Source of the DNA: Adiantum capillus-veneris
Taxonomy: Eukaryota > Streptophyta > Polypodiopsida > Polypodiales > Pteridaceae
DNA: 64,000 nt
Direction: 5' to 3'
NCBI GenBank assembly: GCA_014529385.2
Contig: CM043964.1
Location: 102,070,087-102,134,086, forward strand
Under the pieces are notes generated by a model that made no database searches, had not been told where the DNA came from, and worked only from the letters and a program-made list of their open reading frames with translations. Below, in pieces: positions 1-9,690 of this stretch. Position 1 is the stretch's first letter, and every line of letters begins with the position of its first letter. Made by a program: the position numbers and the translations under genes.

Positions 1-10
1 CATAAGAAAC

Positions 11-1034
11 TTGAAAGCTAGACCTATGCCATTGATCTCCAGTAGAACACAGTTCCTGATGCAAATAGATGCACATGATTGTGTCAAGGACAAAATCACT
101 GGTAGATATACTTCAAACGAAGAACTTGAAATGACAAAAACATTGGGAAAAACGAGAAAGGAAACTCAAGAAAAACCTAAAAACCAGGACAAGGATTCAA
201 CCATGACACGAGTTGAACGAAAAAAGAAGTATCAAGAGTTGAAAAAATCTCTAAAGGAGATATATACGACAAAAATGGAAACCACTAAAGAGGATGGTAA
301 AGATGTCATGACTGTTCCATCCCATTACAAGAAATATACTCTCCAGGACCGAAAAATCATAATTGAACAACCTGTTAGAGAACTAAGAAAACAGGGCAAG
401 TCCTACGAGGGGCCTAAAAACACAAAAGAGATAGATCTGGTGGAAAATTACGAGTGTGTGTCAACCTCAAGAAAGTGAATTCAGTTACCATTACAGACAA
501 CTTTCCTCTTCCAATCACTAAGTATGTTTTAGAACAAGTTGAAGGTGAAGAAGCTTACAGCTTTTGAGATGGCTTTTCGGGATGCAATCAACTTTTGGTT
601 GACCCAAAAGATCAGCATAAAACTGCCTTTGCAACGGAATGGGGTATTTTTGCATATCAGGTTATGCCTTTTGGGTTAACTAATGCTCATGCCACCTTTC
701 AAATATCGATGAGCCATGCTTTTAAAGAATATCTTTGGAATTTTTTGGAAGTATATATGGATGATCTATGCATACATTCATCAATCCGAACTGATCATTT
801 TGAACACCTCAAAAAGGTATTCAAAAAATGTAGACTTTATAGGATTTTCTTAAATCCTGGAAAGTGCACATTCATGGGTAGACAAGGAAAAATTCTTGGA
901 CACATAGTCTCTAAAAACGGCATAGCTACTGATATGGATAAAATTCATGTTATTCAAGGGGGTTCAAGCCTTCATGGGACATTGTGGATATTACAAACGG
1001 TTAATTTACATGTACGCTATAATTGCAAAACCCA
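11..1034 (+). pseudogene. Element F reverse transcriptase (decayed)
   Basis: RNA-dependent DNA polymerase of a Ty3/gypsy pol. Positions 11-450 hold a lysine-rich linker leading into the first RT block. Around 452-500 a one-base shift is needed to read the C-V-N-L-K-K-V-N-S-V-T block that corresponds to the usual gypsy R-V-C-V-D-Y-R-x-L-N. An in-frame TGA then precedes D-G-F-S-G (566-590). From 595 the frame is clean through D-Q-H-K-T-A-F, M-P-F-G-L-T-N-A and the catalytic Y-M-D-D (about 757-768), then L-G-H-I-V-S (about 895-912). A frameshift at about 950-1000 passes the reading to the next frame, which continues into RNase H. Gypsy RT identity is certain; function is lost. Confidence 0.88.
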
Positions 1035-1560
1035 TGTACAATTTGATTACACACTTTGAATGGACTGATGAGTGTGAAGAATCCTTCATGAAGCTTAAGC
1101 AAGCTCTCACTTCAGCTCCAATATTGAAAGCATCAAATTGGAATGAGATATTCCACATACATGTAGATGCTTCTAATTTTGCCATCGGGTGTATATTAGC
1201 TGAACCAAGAGATGGAAAATTTGATTTTCCTATTTCTTATGCTAGCCGATAGTTGAACATGTCAGAAAAAAGAACTATACCACCACCGAAAGGGAAGGAC
1301 TAGGAATGATCTATGCCATGAAAAAGTGTAGACATTACCTATTAGCTAACAAATTTGTGTTCTTTGTGGATCACCAAGCCTTATTGTACTTGGTCAACAA
1401 GCCGTGAAACACAAGAAGAATAGTGAGATGGTTCATCATTCTTCTGGAATTTTATTTCACTGTAGTCGTAAAAAAGGGCACTACTCATCAAAGAGTAGAT
1501 CATTTGTCGAGGATTGTTTCAGTGGAACCACCAAAGGGAGTGGACGATGATCTATGTCTA
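1035..1560 (+). pseudogene. Element F RNase H domain (decayed)
   Basis: Follows RT in the usual gypsy order. F-E-W-T-D-E-C-E-E-S-F leads into the first catalytic strand H-V-D-A-S (about 1160-1174) and P-I-S-Y-A-S-R (1228-1248). A stop directly after S-R and a frame change follow. The next frame reads E-R-E-G-L-G-M (second acidic position) and then H-Y-L-L-A-N-K-F-V-F-F-V-D-H-Q-A-L (about 1333-1383), the third conserved block. It ends in T-H-Q-R-V-D-H-L-S-R, the typical gypsy R-H-x-x-A-D-x-L-S-R end. At least three disabling changes are visible. No second archaeal-type RNase H is seen in F, unlike A, G and B. Confidence 0.8.
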
Positions 1561-1689
1561 TTCTTCATTGAAATGATACCTTGATGGTCGAAAAATATGG
1601 TATCATTGATGACCATGGCTCAAGTGGATTCGCAAATACCACTTCCTATTACAATCGGATTAATTGAGCAATTGGCTATGTATCGGCTA

Positions 1690-3240
1690 CCAACTGGAAG
1701 GTTATAAAAAAGAAATCAAGATGGAATATTGTTGTTGTGCATTAATCCTGAGGAGAAAACCCAATACCTAAGTCAAGCACATGTTACTATAGTAGGACTT
1801 CACTTTGCAGAAGATCAAACTATGCAACGGATCTTGAGACTTGGAGTATTTTGGCCAACTATGGGGAGTGATGTTCATTCTTTTGTAAAAGATTATCCTC
1901 AATGTCAAAAACAAACACCCATACCTCATGTAACATTGTTCCAAATGTCACCTGCTCCTAAGTGGAGTAACGATCTAGTTACTTACTTATCGAGCCGAAC
2001 ATTTCTTGAGTATATGAGTAAATTCCGTCAAAGAGAAATTGAAACTGAAGCAAGAAATTATGCTCTTATTGGAAACCAATTGCATCGGAGAGGTAAGGAT
2101 CAACAACTACCTCTTTGTGAAAATGAAGAAAAATATATTCCCATTATAGAACAAGCACATGTTGGATTAGCTGGATGTCACTTTTCTAGCAAGACCATCG
2201 CAAGAGAAATCTTAATGGCAGGCATATGGTGGCCAACACTCTTTGCAGATGCCAAGAAATATGTTCGGAGGTGTGATGCTTGTCAACGAGCAAAAATGCC
2301 AACCTGTGTAGATAGCATGCCCTTGAGACCAACGATGGGGGCTAGAGCTTTCGCTTTTGTTGGGCCAATACAGCCACCTCCTTATAGAACCCAAGCTCAA
2401 TATATCATTGTAGCTACGGACTATTTGACCAAGTGGACCGAGGCTAAAGCAACTCAAAAGAATGATGCTAGAACCACTGCCGCATTCTTATATGAGTATG
2501 TGTTCACAAGATATGGACTAGCAATATAAATTGTTAGTAATAGGGCAACTCATTTCCTCAATGAGGTTGAGTATCTGCTTAATGAATTCATGGTCATCCA
2601 TAACAAATCAGCTCCCTATCACCCACAAGCAAATGGACAAGCTAAGCATACAAATAAAATTCTTAGCTTGGTATTGACTAAAGTGGTTAGTTCAAGAAGG
2701 ACAGATTGGGAAATGAATCTCCATGCAGCTCTATGGGCTGATCGAGTTTCATTCAAAACAGCTTTAAATGCTACACGCTTTAATCTTGTTTATGGTCTTG
2801 ATGGCATACTGCCAATAGAATTTCTATTGCCGACTTTAAGGGTAGCTAAGGATCTTGAGTGGACTGGACATGAATTGTCAGAGAGACTTGAAGATTTAAA
2901 AAAGCTAGATGAGCAAATGCTAACTGTTGTAGCTCACATCTATGCACAAAAGCGGAAACAAAAGTAGTTTTTTTATTCGCATCTAATTACAAAAATCTTC
3001 AAAAAAGGGGACTTAGTTTTAGTCTATTCCCTTAAACAACACATTCCCAAGTTTAAGAAAAAGGGAAACGGACCGTTTATCATTGAAGATGTATCTCCAA
3101 GTGGAGCAGTTTAGTTGTTCACCCTAGATGGTGAACCAATGGCCAATTGGATTAGTGGATGTCATTTAAAGAAGTACAATTTGCCACTAACCAATGAATT
3201 GCTAGAAAGGATGCATGCAACTCAACAAAAAAAAAAACGA
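1690..3240 (+). pseudogene. Element F integrase with duplicated zinc-binding module (decayed)
   Basis: Inserts element cDNA into the genome in living relatives. Two H2C2-like zinc modules occur in a row: one at about 1776-1908, where the first Cys of the last pair is Tyr (D-Y-P-Q-C-Q), and one at about 2155-2289 that is intact (H-V-G-L-A-G-C-H ... C-D-A-C-Q). The core follows from about 2340. All three acidic catalytic positions appear changed: F-A-F-V-G-P where D-F-V-G-P is expected, V-S-N-R-A-T-H-F for V-S-D-R-G-T-H-F, and Q-A-K-H-T-N-K for Q-A-E-x-T-N-K. Stops lie at 2527 and 2965. The C-terminal G-P-F-I-I-E-D-V block with L-D-G-E-P and L-K-K-Y (about 3060-3180) is the usual gypsy integrase tail. 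Confidence 0.85.
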
Positions 3241-3399
3241 CAGCAGGTTATCGATGAAGCCCAAGAAGAAGCTCAACTTTGAGTACTTAAAAGGAAAGTT
3301 GTTCTCAAAAATCAACAAATACCTATTTCCATCAACACTCTGGAAATAGATGATTGACAATGGGAATTGCAGAAAGATGCAGTGTCAATAGATGATGAA

Positions 3400-3827
3400 T
3401 GGTTAGATGGAATGGACCTTCGCATCAAAGTACAGCTGAACAATCATAGCACAAATGCATTGGTCAACACGGAGCTTGAGTAAATGCAGTCAGTTATTCC
3501 ACCTACAAGAAATCCATGAGTCAAGTTTTGACAGTAGGAATAGCGACTATCCAAGGATGCAACAAGAACTCAACACCAACATTGGGAGTAGTTAACTTGA
3601 ATGTGATAGTACATGGATGTTCATGTCCTCATCAATTTGCATGCTTACCAGATGAACACATGAATGAGATAATGATTCTTGGAATCCCATGGATACGGAC
3701 GTACAAGGTAGTACCAGATTGGGATACCAATCAGCTTAAGCTATCACCTAAAGGTGGACAACTCATTGTTCCAATTGCACCAAGCAAAGAGGAATGGAAA
3801 AGAGGCTACCAACAGAGCAAACCATGA
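3400..3827 (+). pseudogene. Retropepsin-like remnant downstream of F integrase
   Basis: About 3421-3480 reads K-V-Q-L-N-N-H-S-T-N-A-L-V-N-T-E-L-E, which resembles the start of a retroviral-type aspartic protease (usual core A-L-V-D-T-G-A-E) with the catalytic Asp as Asn. After a stop, a second frame (3516-3827) continues to M-I-L-G-I-P-W-I-R-T-Y-K-V-V-P-D-W, which matches the late I-L-G-x-x-W-L block of gypsy proteases. In ordinary gypsy elements protease lies before RT, so this position after integrase is odd. It may be a second fused element, an internal duplication or a true rearranged pol order. Protease identity is probable; catalytic function is absent. Confidence 0.55.
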
Positions 3828-3888
3828 AGCAATTAATCTTCTCCATCCTTTTGACAAGAAAATGCTACAAGTAGCATGCAAGCAAATT

Positions 3889-4308
3889 GAGTCAAGAAAA
3901 TTTGGGTACCAACAGCACAGCTTAAGGACAAGCCGAATCAAATTTGGGTACCCAAAACATAATATATTGTACCAGATGGTTCAGGGGTTCAAAACACAAA
4001 GAGGAGCATCTCCGAGCAAGGAACCTAACATGAAATGGATTTGGAAGAAGAAAGAGCACTTATCTTCTCCGCAAACTGTAAATCCGATCAAGCAATGGAG
4101 AGTTAAGGCTCAAAAGACTCAACCACACCATTCTACACAAAGCAAACCAAGATATCAATGGCGGGTAAAAGCTCGACAACAGTCATTATTGATACCAAAA
4201 GCTCAGGAAATCAGTGTGCCAAAGCATCCTGACGGTACAATAAAGCAAAGAGCACACAAGCTACAAGATTTGCTCTTTGGAAGACCATGCAGTCACAAAA
4301 ATCGGTGA
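3889..4308 (+). pseudogene. Short Trp-x-x-Lys repeat segment of element F
   Basis: No enzyme domain is recognised. The reading frames here repeat a short motif: K-I-W-V-P at about 3897, Q-I-W-V-P-K at about 3939 (one frame), then K-W-I-W-K-K (about 4030), Q-W-R-V-K-A (about 4093) and again Q-W-R-V-K-A (about 4157) in the neighbouring frame. The same W-V-P-K type motif recurs at 6058, 49683-49970 and in element C at 8331-9173. Lysine- and glutamine-rich composition between motifs suggests a disordered basic linker. I recall W-V-P-K motifs in gag-pol linkers of plant Copia elements, but the role is unknown to me. Confidence 0.5.
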
Positions 4309-4974
4309 TTTGAGAGTCGACAAAGCACAAAGTGATGCCAGCAAGACCAAATTCAATTTAGGGCTTGTTTTATGTGTATAGAATATTTTTAGGTCAAAAT
4401 TTTCAAGTTTTGCAAGAAAAAGTTGACTGCAGTAAATAATTGCGATTATTTACTTTTGCAATATTTTGGCTTGAAAATGAGACCATCACTTCACCTATCA
4501 CTTGTGCACACCTATTACATGTCACATTTCAAGTATGAGCCAAATTGATCAATGATAACTTGGAAAATTATCAAAAAACGCAAAGAAGTCCTTTCAAACA
4601 AATTCTGAGTTATGAGTCACGTTTTTTGATCCAAATCTCCTCATATCACATACACAGGGTCTACATGCACTCAAATGAGCCCACACTTCACTCAAAGTAT
4701 CTAATTGATGTCTATTTCAAGCCCATGATGACAAAATTGCAAAAAGATGAAAAAATTCATTGGTTGTAAATAATCGTGATTATTTATTTTTTTTGCAAAT
4801 TTTTGCTTGGACTTCATGATTTTGATGTTTTCATGTTTTTATGCATCTATGCATGTTCAAAAATTGATTTGAAGCAAATTGGATTTAACTTGTCAGCAAT
4901 TCAGACTGAAGGACATTTCAAAGCGAAATTTGCCAAATTTTCTAACTTTGGTACTCTATTCACTTAACAGGAGC
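4309..4974 (+). other. AT-rich non-coding spacer within element F
   Basis: No convincing coding potential. Two copies of a 20-bp near-palindrome, TAAATAATtGcGATTATTTA at 4433-4452 and TAAATAATcGtGATTATTTA at 4767-4786, lie 334 bp apart, each followed by a T-rich stretch and a similar TTTTGCAA/TTTTTGG context. The spacer separates the pol-like part of F from the extra reading frame, where an internal promoter or a splice acceptor could have lain; neither can be identified with confidence. Confidence 0.5.
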
Positions 4975-6083
4975 CATGCAAGCTGCAGAAAAGGCCAAGA
5001 AGAGGGTCTCTCAAAAGGAGAAGCTGCAAGAGCTGCCATCCTACCAACTGGACCCCAGTTCAGTAAAGGCGGCCAAAGCAACGTACCTGTCCAGAGAATA
5101 GCTTGAGGAAAACAATACAACGGTTTTCACAGGTAGATTTAAAAGTGAAGAAGGACATCAGGTAGAACTATAGCTTCTGCCAAAAGAGGTCTATGATGTC
5201 ACGACAAAGCCTGAAATGAACGAAGCTAATAGAAGGCTTAGACTCAAAAAATTCTATGACCAAGAGCCATGTGGTGTAGATGTTTAGAAAGCCTATCAGC
5301 TCCTGTCCACAATCAAGGAAGATGTAACAGCCCAGATTACTGACCAGCAAGGACAAAAAGTAAAAGTGGTAATTACAAAAGAAATAGTGGTTGAAGCTCT
5401 CAAGTTACCGACAGAAGGGATGATGATGAGAGCTAGAGACAGAAAGACAACAAGTACCTTCACCAAGGAAACCGCTGCGACAACCTTTGTTGATCTCATC
5501 CAGAAGCAAGTGGAAGAACCAGCACGGTTATATCACCAACACTTCCACTTTATCGCAAAGAGACCACCAAGGTATACAACACCCAATCATGCAGTTGCGA
5601 CTACATTTACACAAGTGTTAAATTTGACAACCAGGCAACCCGTCGATCACGCACAGTATGTGCTATCCACGCTAAAGGGTACCAAGAAAGAGGGCAAGAT
5701 AACCCATCTGGGAGTACCTGAGGTACTCACAAGAATAGCATACCATGCTATCAACATGGCAGACAATTTTCCACCTGCCCGAGATCAAAACACATGGATA
5801 GTGTCAACACAGCCATCACCAAGAACCACAAGGTCGAAAAAAAGAGTTTACAAATCTGATGAGGAGTCTGAAGAAAGCTTTCATGAAGCACATAGAAGCG
5901 AAAGCTCAAACAATGAATAGAAGAGAGCCAAAAGAGAGGAGATGAAGAAGAAGGCAGTGGTTGCACATCAGGAAGAACCTCAACAAAAGAAAGCGAGGTT
6001 TGAACGGGAAAAAGAGACCTATGAAAGAAATCGCCAAGCTGCAAGAGAGGACCCAACACGGTGGGTTCCAAGGGATATGAAAG
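4975..6083 (+). pseudogene. Element F additional reading frame, N-terminal part (aORF)
   Basis: A long frame outside the standard gag-pol set. It begins near A-M-Q-A-A-E-K-A-K-K-R (4974 on), runs with in-frame stops at about 5099, 5171 and 5284, is open from 5366 to 5917, and goes on after another stop to D-P-T-R-W-V-P-R-D-M-K at 6083, where element C interrupts it. It resumes at 47705. The middle block (L-K-L-P-T-E-G ... L-T-R-I-A-Y-H-A-I-N-M) loosely resembles the so-called putative plant transposon protein domain found in angiosperm elements; that is a recollection, not a search result. The tail is very acidic then basic (S-D-E-E-S-E-E-S; K-K-K-A; R-F-E-R-E-K-E). Likely a structural or regulatory element protein; function unknown. 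Confidence 0.6.
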
Positions 6084-6676
6084 TGTGCGCGTATGTCGCA
6101 CGTGTCAATGCAAGGAACTTGCCGATACACTGCGTGCGAGCCACAAATGGCTCCAAGCACACAACAAGCCTAAACTAGTAAGCTCAAAGATGGCGTTGGT
6201 GTGTCACTCACCACTCTACGCTTGCTTTTGTGGAGGATTCCTCGCCGCGAAGAAGAAGGAGACGCCGCTACGCCACGCTCAACCGCTTCACCGCCGCCGT
6301 GCCGTCGTTGCAATGCTCAATCACACACACACTCTCTCTCTCCCTTTCTCTCTCTCTCACGCATACACACACACACACAAGGAGATGAAGAAGAAGAAGA
6401 TGGAGATGGAGCAAGAGCACTCTTCAATTGCACAAATGAGAGAATGAGTGAATTTTAGGTTTAGTTGACTTTTGTATGAGCTCACCCCATTCACACTTGG
6501 GCGTCCATGCTTAGCCAACTAATCCCTTGAATGTTTCAGTTAGAGTGCGCCTTTCATCGGCGATCACTCTTACCCTTTTACTATTGGACCGACAAGCCCG
6601 GTACCTGACTCTACCCAGTAAATAATACAACGTCCGTCGTAGGTGATAGGGTGTCCATGAGCCGTGAGGGTTAACA
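6084..6676 (-). repeat. Element C 3' LTR
   Basis: Begins TGTTAACCC at 6676 and ends GCGCACA at 6084 (read on the - strand). It matches the 5' copy at 47059-47699 and the solo copy at 32816-33391 along its whole length. It contains a CT/CA simple repeat (about 6325-6382 on +). The TATA region reads ACAAAAG here, against TATAAAAG in the other two copies, so this promoter copy is probably damaged. A purine run (AAGGGGGGGCA, 6677-6687 read on -) directly precedes it. Confidence 0.9.
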
Positions 6677-8330
6677 TGCCCCCCTTCCTGATGTAGATTC
6701 CATCCTCGGAAGCTGTTGAGTTGAAGCTCATTCGTCGAGGTGGAAGAGCATTTGAGATGAATGTCCTTAGCCTTCTTCAGTCAGTGCAAAATCAAACAAC
6801 ATTGGCACAGTAATAGCATTCTCATATAGAATTAAAAAGCATATGCTGTTGTGGGCAAACAATGTGATTGGTAACAGAATTTTAAACCATTTGTCAGCAA
6901 TAAAGATTAAATTGCAATATAATCAAATGCATAAACAGATGTAAAGGTAAAAATTAAACAAGTATGGGGTCACTAATTTAACGATCAAAAGGCACTAAAG
7001 ATTGACTATTAATACCATGGGTAAGCTTCTTAATTTTCTCTGGTCAATTAAGTTGTTTAATCGTGAGAGCTAAGTATTTCATGTTCGAGGACTAACTAGA
7101 GGCTATACCTAGAAGACCTTGTAGTTAAGCTACGATAAAAGGAATTTCTCATGAAATCATCGCCTGACTGATTATTTTTTATTTGACCCCCCAAAGTATT
7201 TTCACAGTGATTCAATTTTTATGTGTGTGCTTATTTTGTATGCCTTGGGTTTTTTGCTTTTCGAGGAAAAGCGCCCACATTGGGAACCTCTAGGGCTCTA
7301 GTACCATAGGCGATACATGTGAGTGAAGTACCACATCAAGCTGAGATTTGTCTTCCAGCTTAAGATTTTACATTGTGGCACTTTGATTTTTTTTTATAAA
7401 AAAATTTGTTCGTTTTCAGCATTTTAATTTGTTAACTTTGGGGGGTCATATAACACTGTTACACCTCCCCAGGCTCATCACACTAGTAAACTCCCTTTAT
7501 AATACTTAAGCTAAAGGTCAATAGGGTCAAGCCCACTAGAAAGCCCTAGTACATTTCACACAATGCTGCCTAAATCGGATTAAGAACCTAAGTAACCATT
7601 GATTATTCTGAAGGCATTCCCCATGGCATTAAGAGAAGATCTGTAACACCTAACTTGGTCAAACTAGCTTAGTCGGACTACTTGATTTTTAAATCTAGAC
7701 AAGTGATTATGACAAAAAATTACATTGAATTTTAATGTTTGATACTAAATAAAGGCACTAAATATTATGCTACCAATCGCAATCAAAGCAGACAAACATA
7801 GATGCAAAAAAAGATAAGGGGCAATGCTAATGGACAAGAAACACCTGTTTGTGTTGATGGTCGCGCTTGATCTGAGGTGTGAACGAGAAAGATTCCATGA
7901 AGGTCCAAATCCTAACCACAGCAACACGTTCCTGTACACACGAGGAAACACAAAGAATAACTCTAGAAGGCACAACAGTGGGAAAAGGTACTTTGCTAAT
8001 CACTAAAATCTAAAACAAAAACACTCCTATCGTACTAATCTTACCTACCCTCTAGCACTTGAGTGATGAGGATCAAAGGTGTTTTATGACATAGGTTTCT
8101 GTTTCAGTGTACCGGATGTGAATGTGTAGGTCCGAGTCAATGTTTTGACTTTTATTGTGCATACTCGTTTGGTAATTGCTCTTGCTCTTTATTTTTTTTG
8201 TTTTTTGTGAGTATAAGGCTTTATATGTACATTCCCTAAGATTGGAAGATTGAGAGGTCAGGGAGGAAAGTTGAGAGGGAAGCAAGTGAATGATGAATGT
8301 GAGCAAACACTCCCCCCTTCCTTGGGTAGA
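6677..8330 (-). other. Element C 3' non-coding region
   Basis: About 1.65 kb between the last C coding frame and the 3' LTR, AT-rich, with no convincing protein. It contains a 265-bp segment bounded by 14-bp inverted repeats (7184-7448, listed separately). Length and position fit the space that RT and integrase would otherwise occupy, but no remnant of either could be read on either strand. Confidence 0.6.
7184..7448. repeat. MITE-like segment with 14-bp terminal inverted repeats
   Basis: TGACCCCCCAAAGT at 7184-7197 is matched exactly by its reverse complement at 7435-7448. The 265-bp interior is AT-rich and non-coding. Size and ends fit a small non-autonomous DNA transposon, but no clear target duplication is seen (ATT on the left, TAT on the right), so a chance or functional inverted repeat of the element cannot be excluded. 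Confidence 0.4.
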
Positions 8331-9173
8331 TCATACCGTTTCAAATGAGCTTGTCACCCTTTGAAACCAATTATTCCAGTTGGTAATAGGTGGGGATTTT
8401 TTCCAGTAGTTTTCTATTACCTTAGGTGCCTCGTCGAGTTGCAAGGGTGGTAAGGTACTCTCCCAGGATCGAACTTGAAGTGGTTCATCAGGTGATTCTT
8501 GAACACTGGGAGGTGTGGATTCCTTTGTAGCTTTATGGAGGTCCACTATTGTAAGTGGAGGCTGTGGAGAAGCTGTTACCTCTATGGATGCATTACATGA
8601 GGAGCTAGAAGCTTCATGGGACTCCCCCCTTCCTGAGCTAGGTGGAACAAATTTTTCTTTCTTCGGTACCCAAACAAGCTCTGAAGCGGGTGTGTAGCAT
8701 TCTGTGAATTTTTTCTTTCCGCGGTCGTTGATTTTTTTTGGAGCTACGAGATTGGGCTCACATGGGTCAGGTGACAAGTAAGAACACAATCTACGTTTTG
8801 GTACCCAGATTTGATCATTTCCTTGATAGTAGCCTTGGGCTTCCAATAGTTTTTTAGGAATCCAATGCAACGTTTCTTTACATTTCTTGGAGCGAGTGGT
8901 ACGTTTCTTACAAGGCTTCTGTTTTTTAGCATCGGCTATGGTTGCTAAAGAAGCTTTAGGGACCCACTTGTATGTTTTCTTCATTACATTAGGATGAGCC
9001 TTGTCAGAAGCTATATGCATTGCTTCTAGCATATTTAAGGGTACAAGTGGTGGCATTTCATCCCCCTCCGGTGTTACCCAGGTCATCCCCCTATTTCCCC
9101 AAGTGTCTATGGTTGCTGCTAGGTGGACCCAATCCACATTGTCCAACTCAGTCATTCCAGGTAGTACATCCAT
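8331..9173 (-). pseudogene. Element C Trp-Val-Pro-Lys repeat region
   Basis: A 280-residue open frame 3' of the protease remnant. It starts M-D-V-L-P-G-M-T-E and contains repeated motifs Y-K-W-V-P-K-A, L-H-W-I-P-K-K, Q-I-W-V-P-K-R and L-V-W-V-P-K-K at intervals of roughly 25-45 residues, joined by basic stretches (K-K-Q-K-P-C-K-K-R), then a Ser/Pro-rich tail (P-P-S-V-Q-E-S-P-D-E-P). No enzyme fold is visible. The frame probably continued from the protease in the intact element. The same motif is repeated in element F, so it is a shared feature of two otherwise different elements. Possibly a disordered nucleic-acid-binding or capsid-tethering tail; this is inference. Confidence 0.6.
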
Positions 9174-9179
9174 ATAAGA

Positions 9180-9690
9180 AGAATCTTCCCCAACATCAGT
9201 GTCCTATTTACACGTGTAACAATACTGCAATGGGGTCGAGTGAATTGTGGTGTCAGATCTATTATCAATTATAAATCTATTTCCTAGAGGATGTGCTCGA
9301 CCAGTAACAAGATCCACTCGAATGACAGAATCTTGGAACTGCAAGTAGACATGGTTTTAGAACAGTCATGCACCATTTTTGCTTCCCTCATGAAAGGACG
9401 TCCTAAGATCATTTCCAATGCCATAGTGTGTTTGGAGAAATCCATAACAATGAAGGTAATCCTTATTTTATGTCCAAATGACCTTGATCTTGAGATCTTC
9501 TAGCATCCCAATAGGTTTAACAATAGACCCATTGGCCATCATCACTACTATGGTTGTGGTTGCAAGGTGAGGTCTTCCCATAGTTTCCTAGCAATTTTTA
9601 GTCACAATGCTAACCCCAACGCCACCATCAAGGATTCCCTTCACAATTAATCCCTTAGTAGTGATTGGTATGGTCGCATTGGATTCATCA
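9180..9690 (-). pseudogene. Element C retropepsin remnant
   Basis: Aspartic protease of C. Its first block is at the end of the gag frame: I-L-D-G-G-V-G-V-S-I-V-T-K (about 9605-9650), the D-G-G type of active site. After a stop, reading on the - strand with frame changes gives A-N-G-S-I-V-K-P-I-G (about 9505-9540) and then, in another frame, M-I-L-G-R-P-F-M-R-E-A-K-M-V-H-D-C (about 9370-9425), the classical late protease block. At least two frame changes are needed, so it is inactive. Confidence 0.75.
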
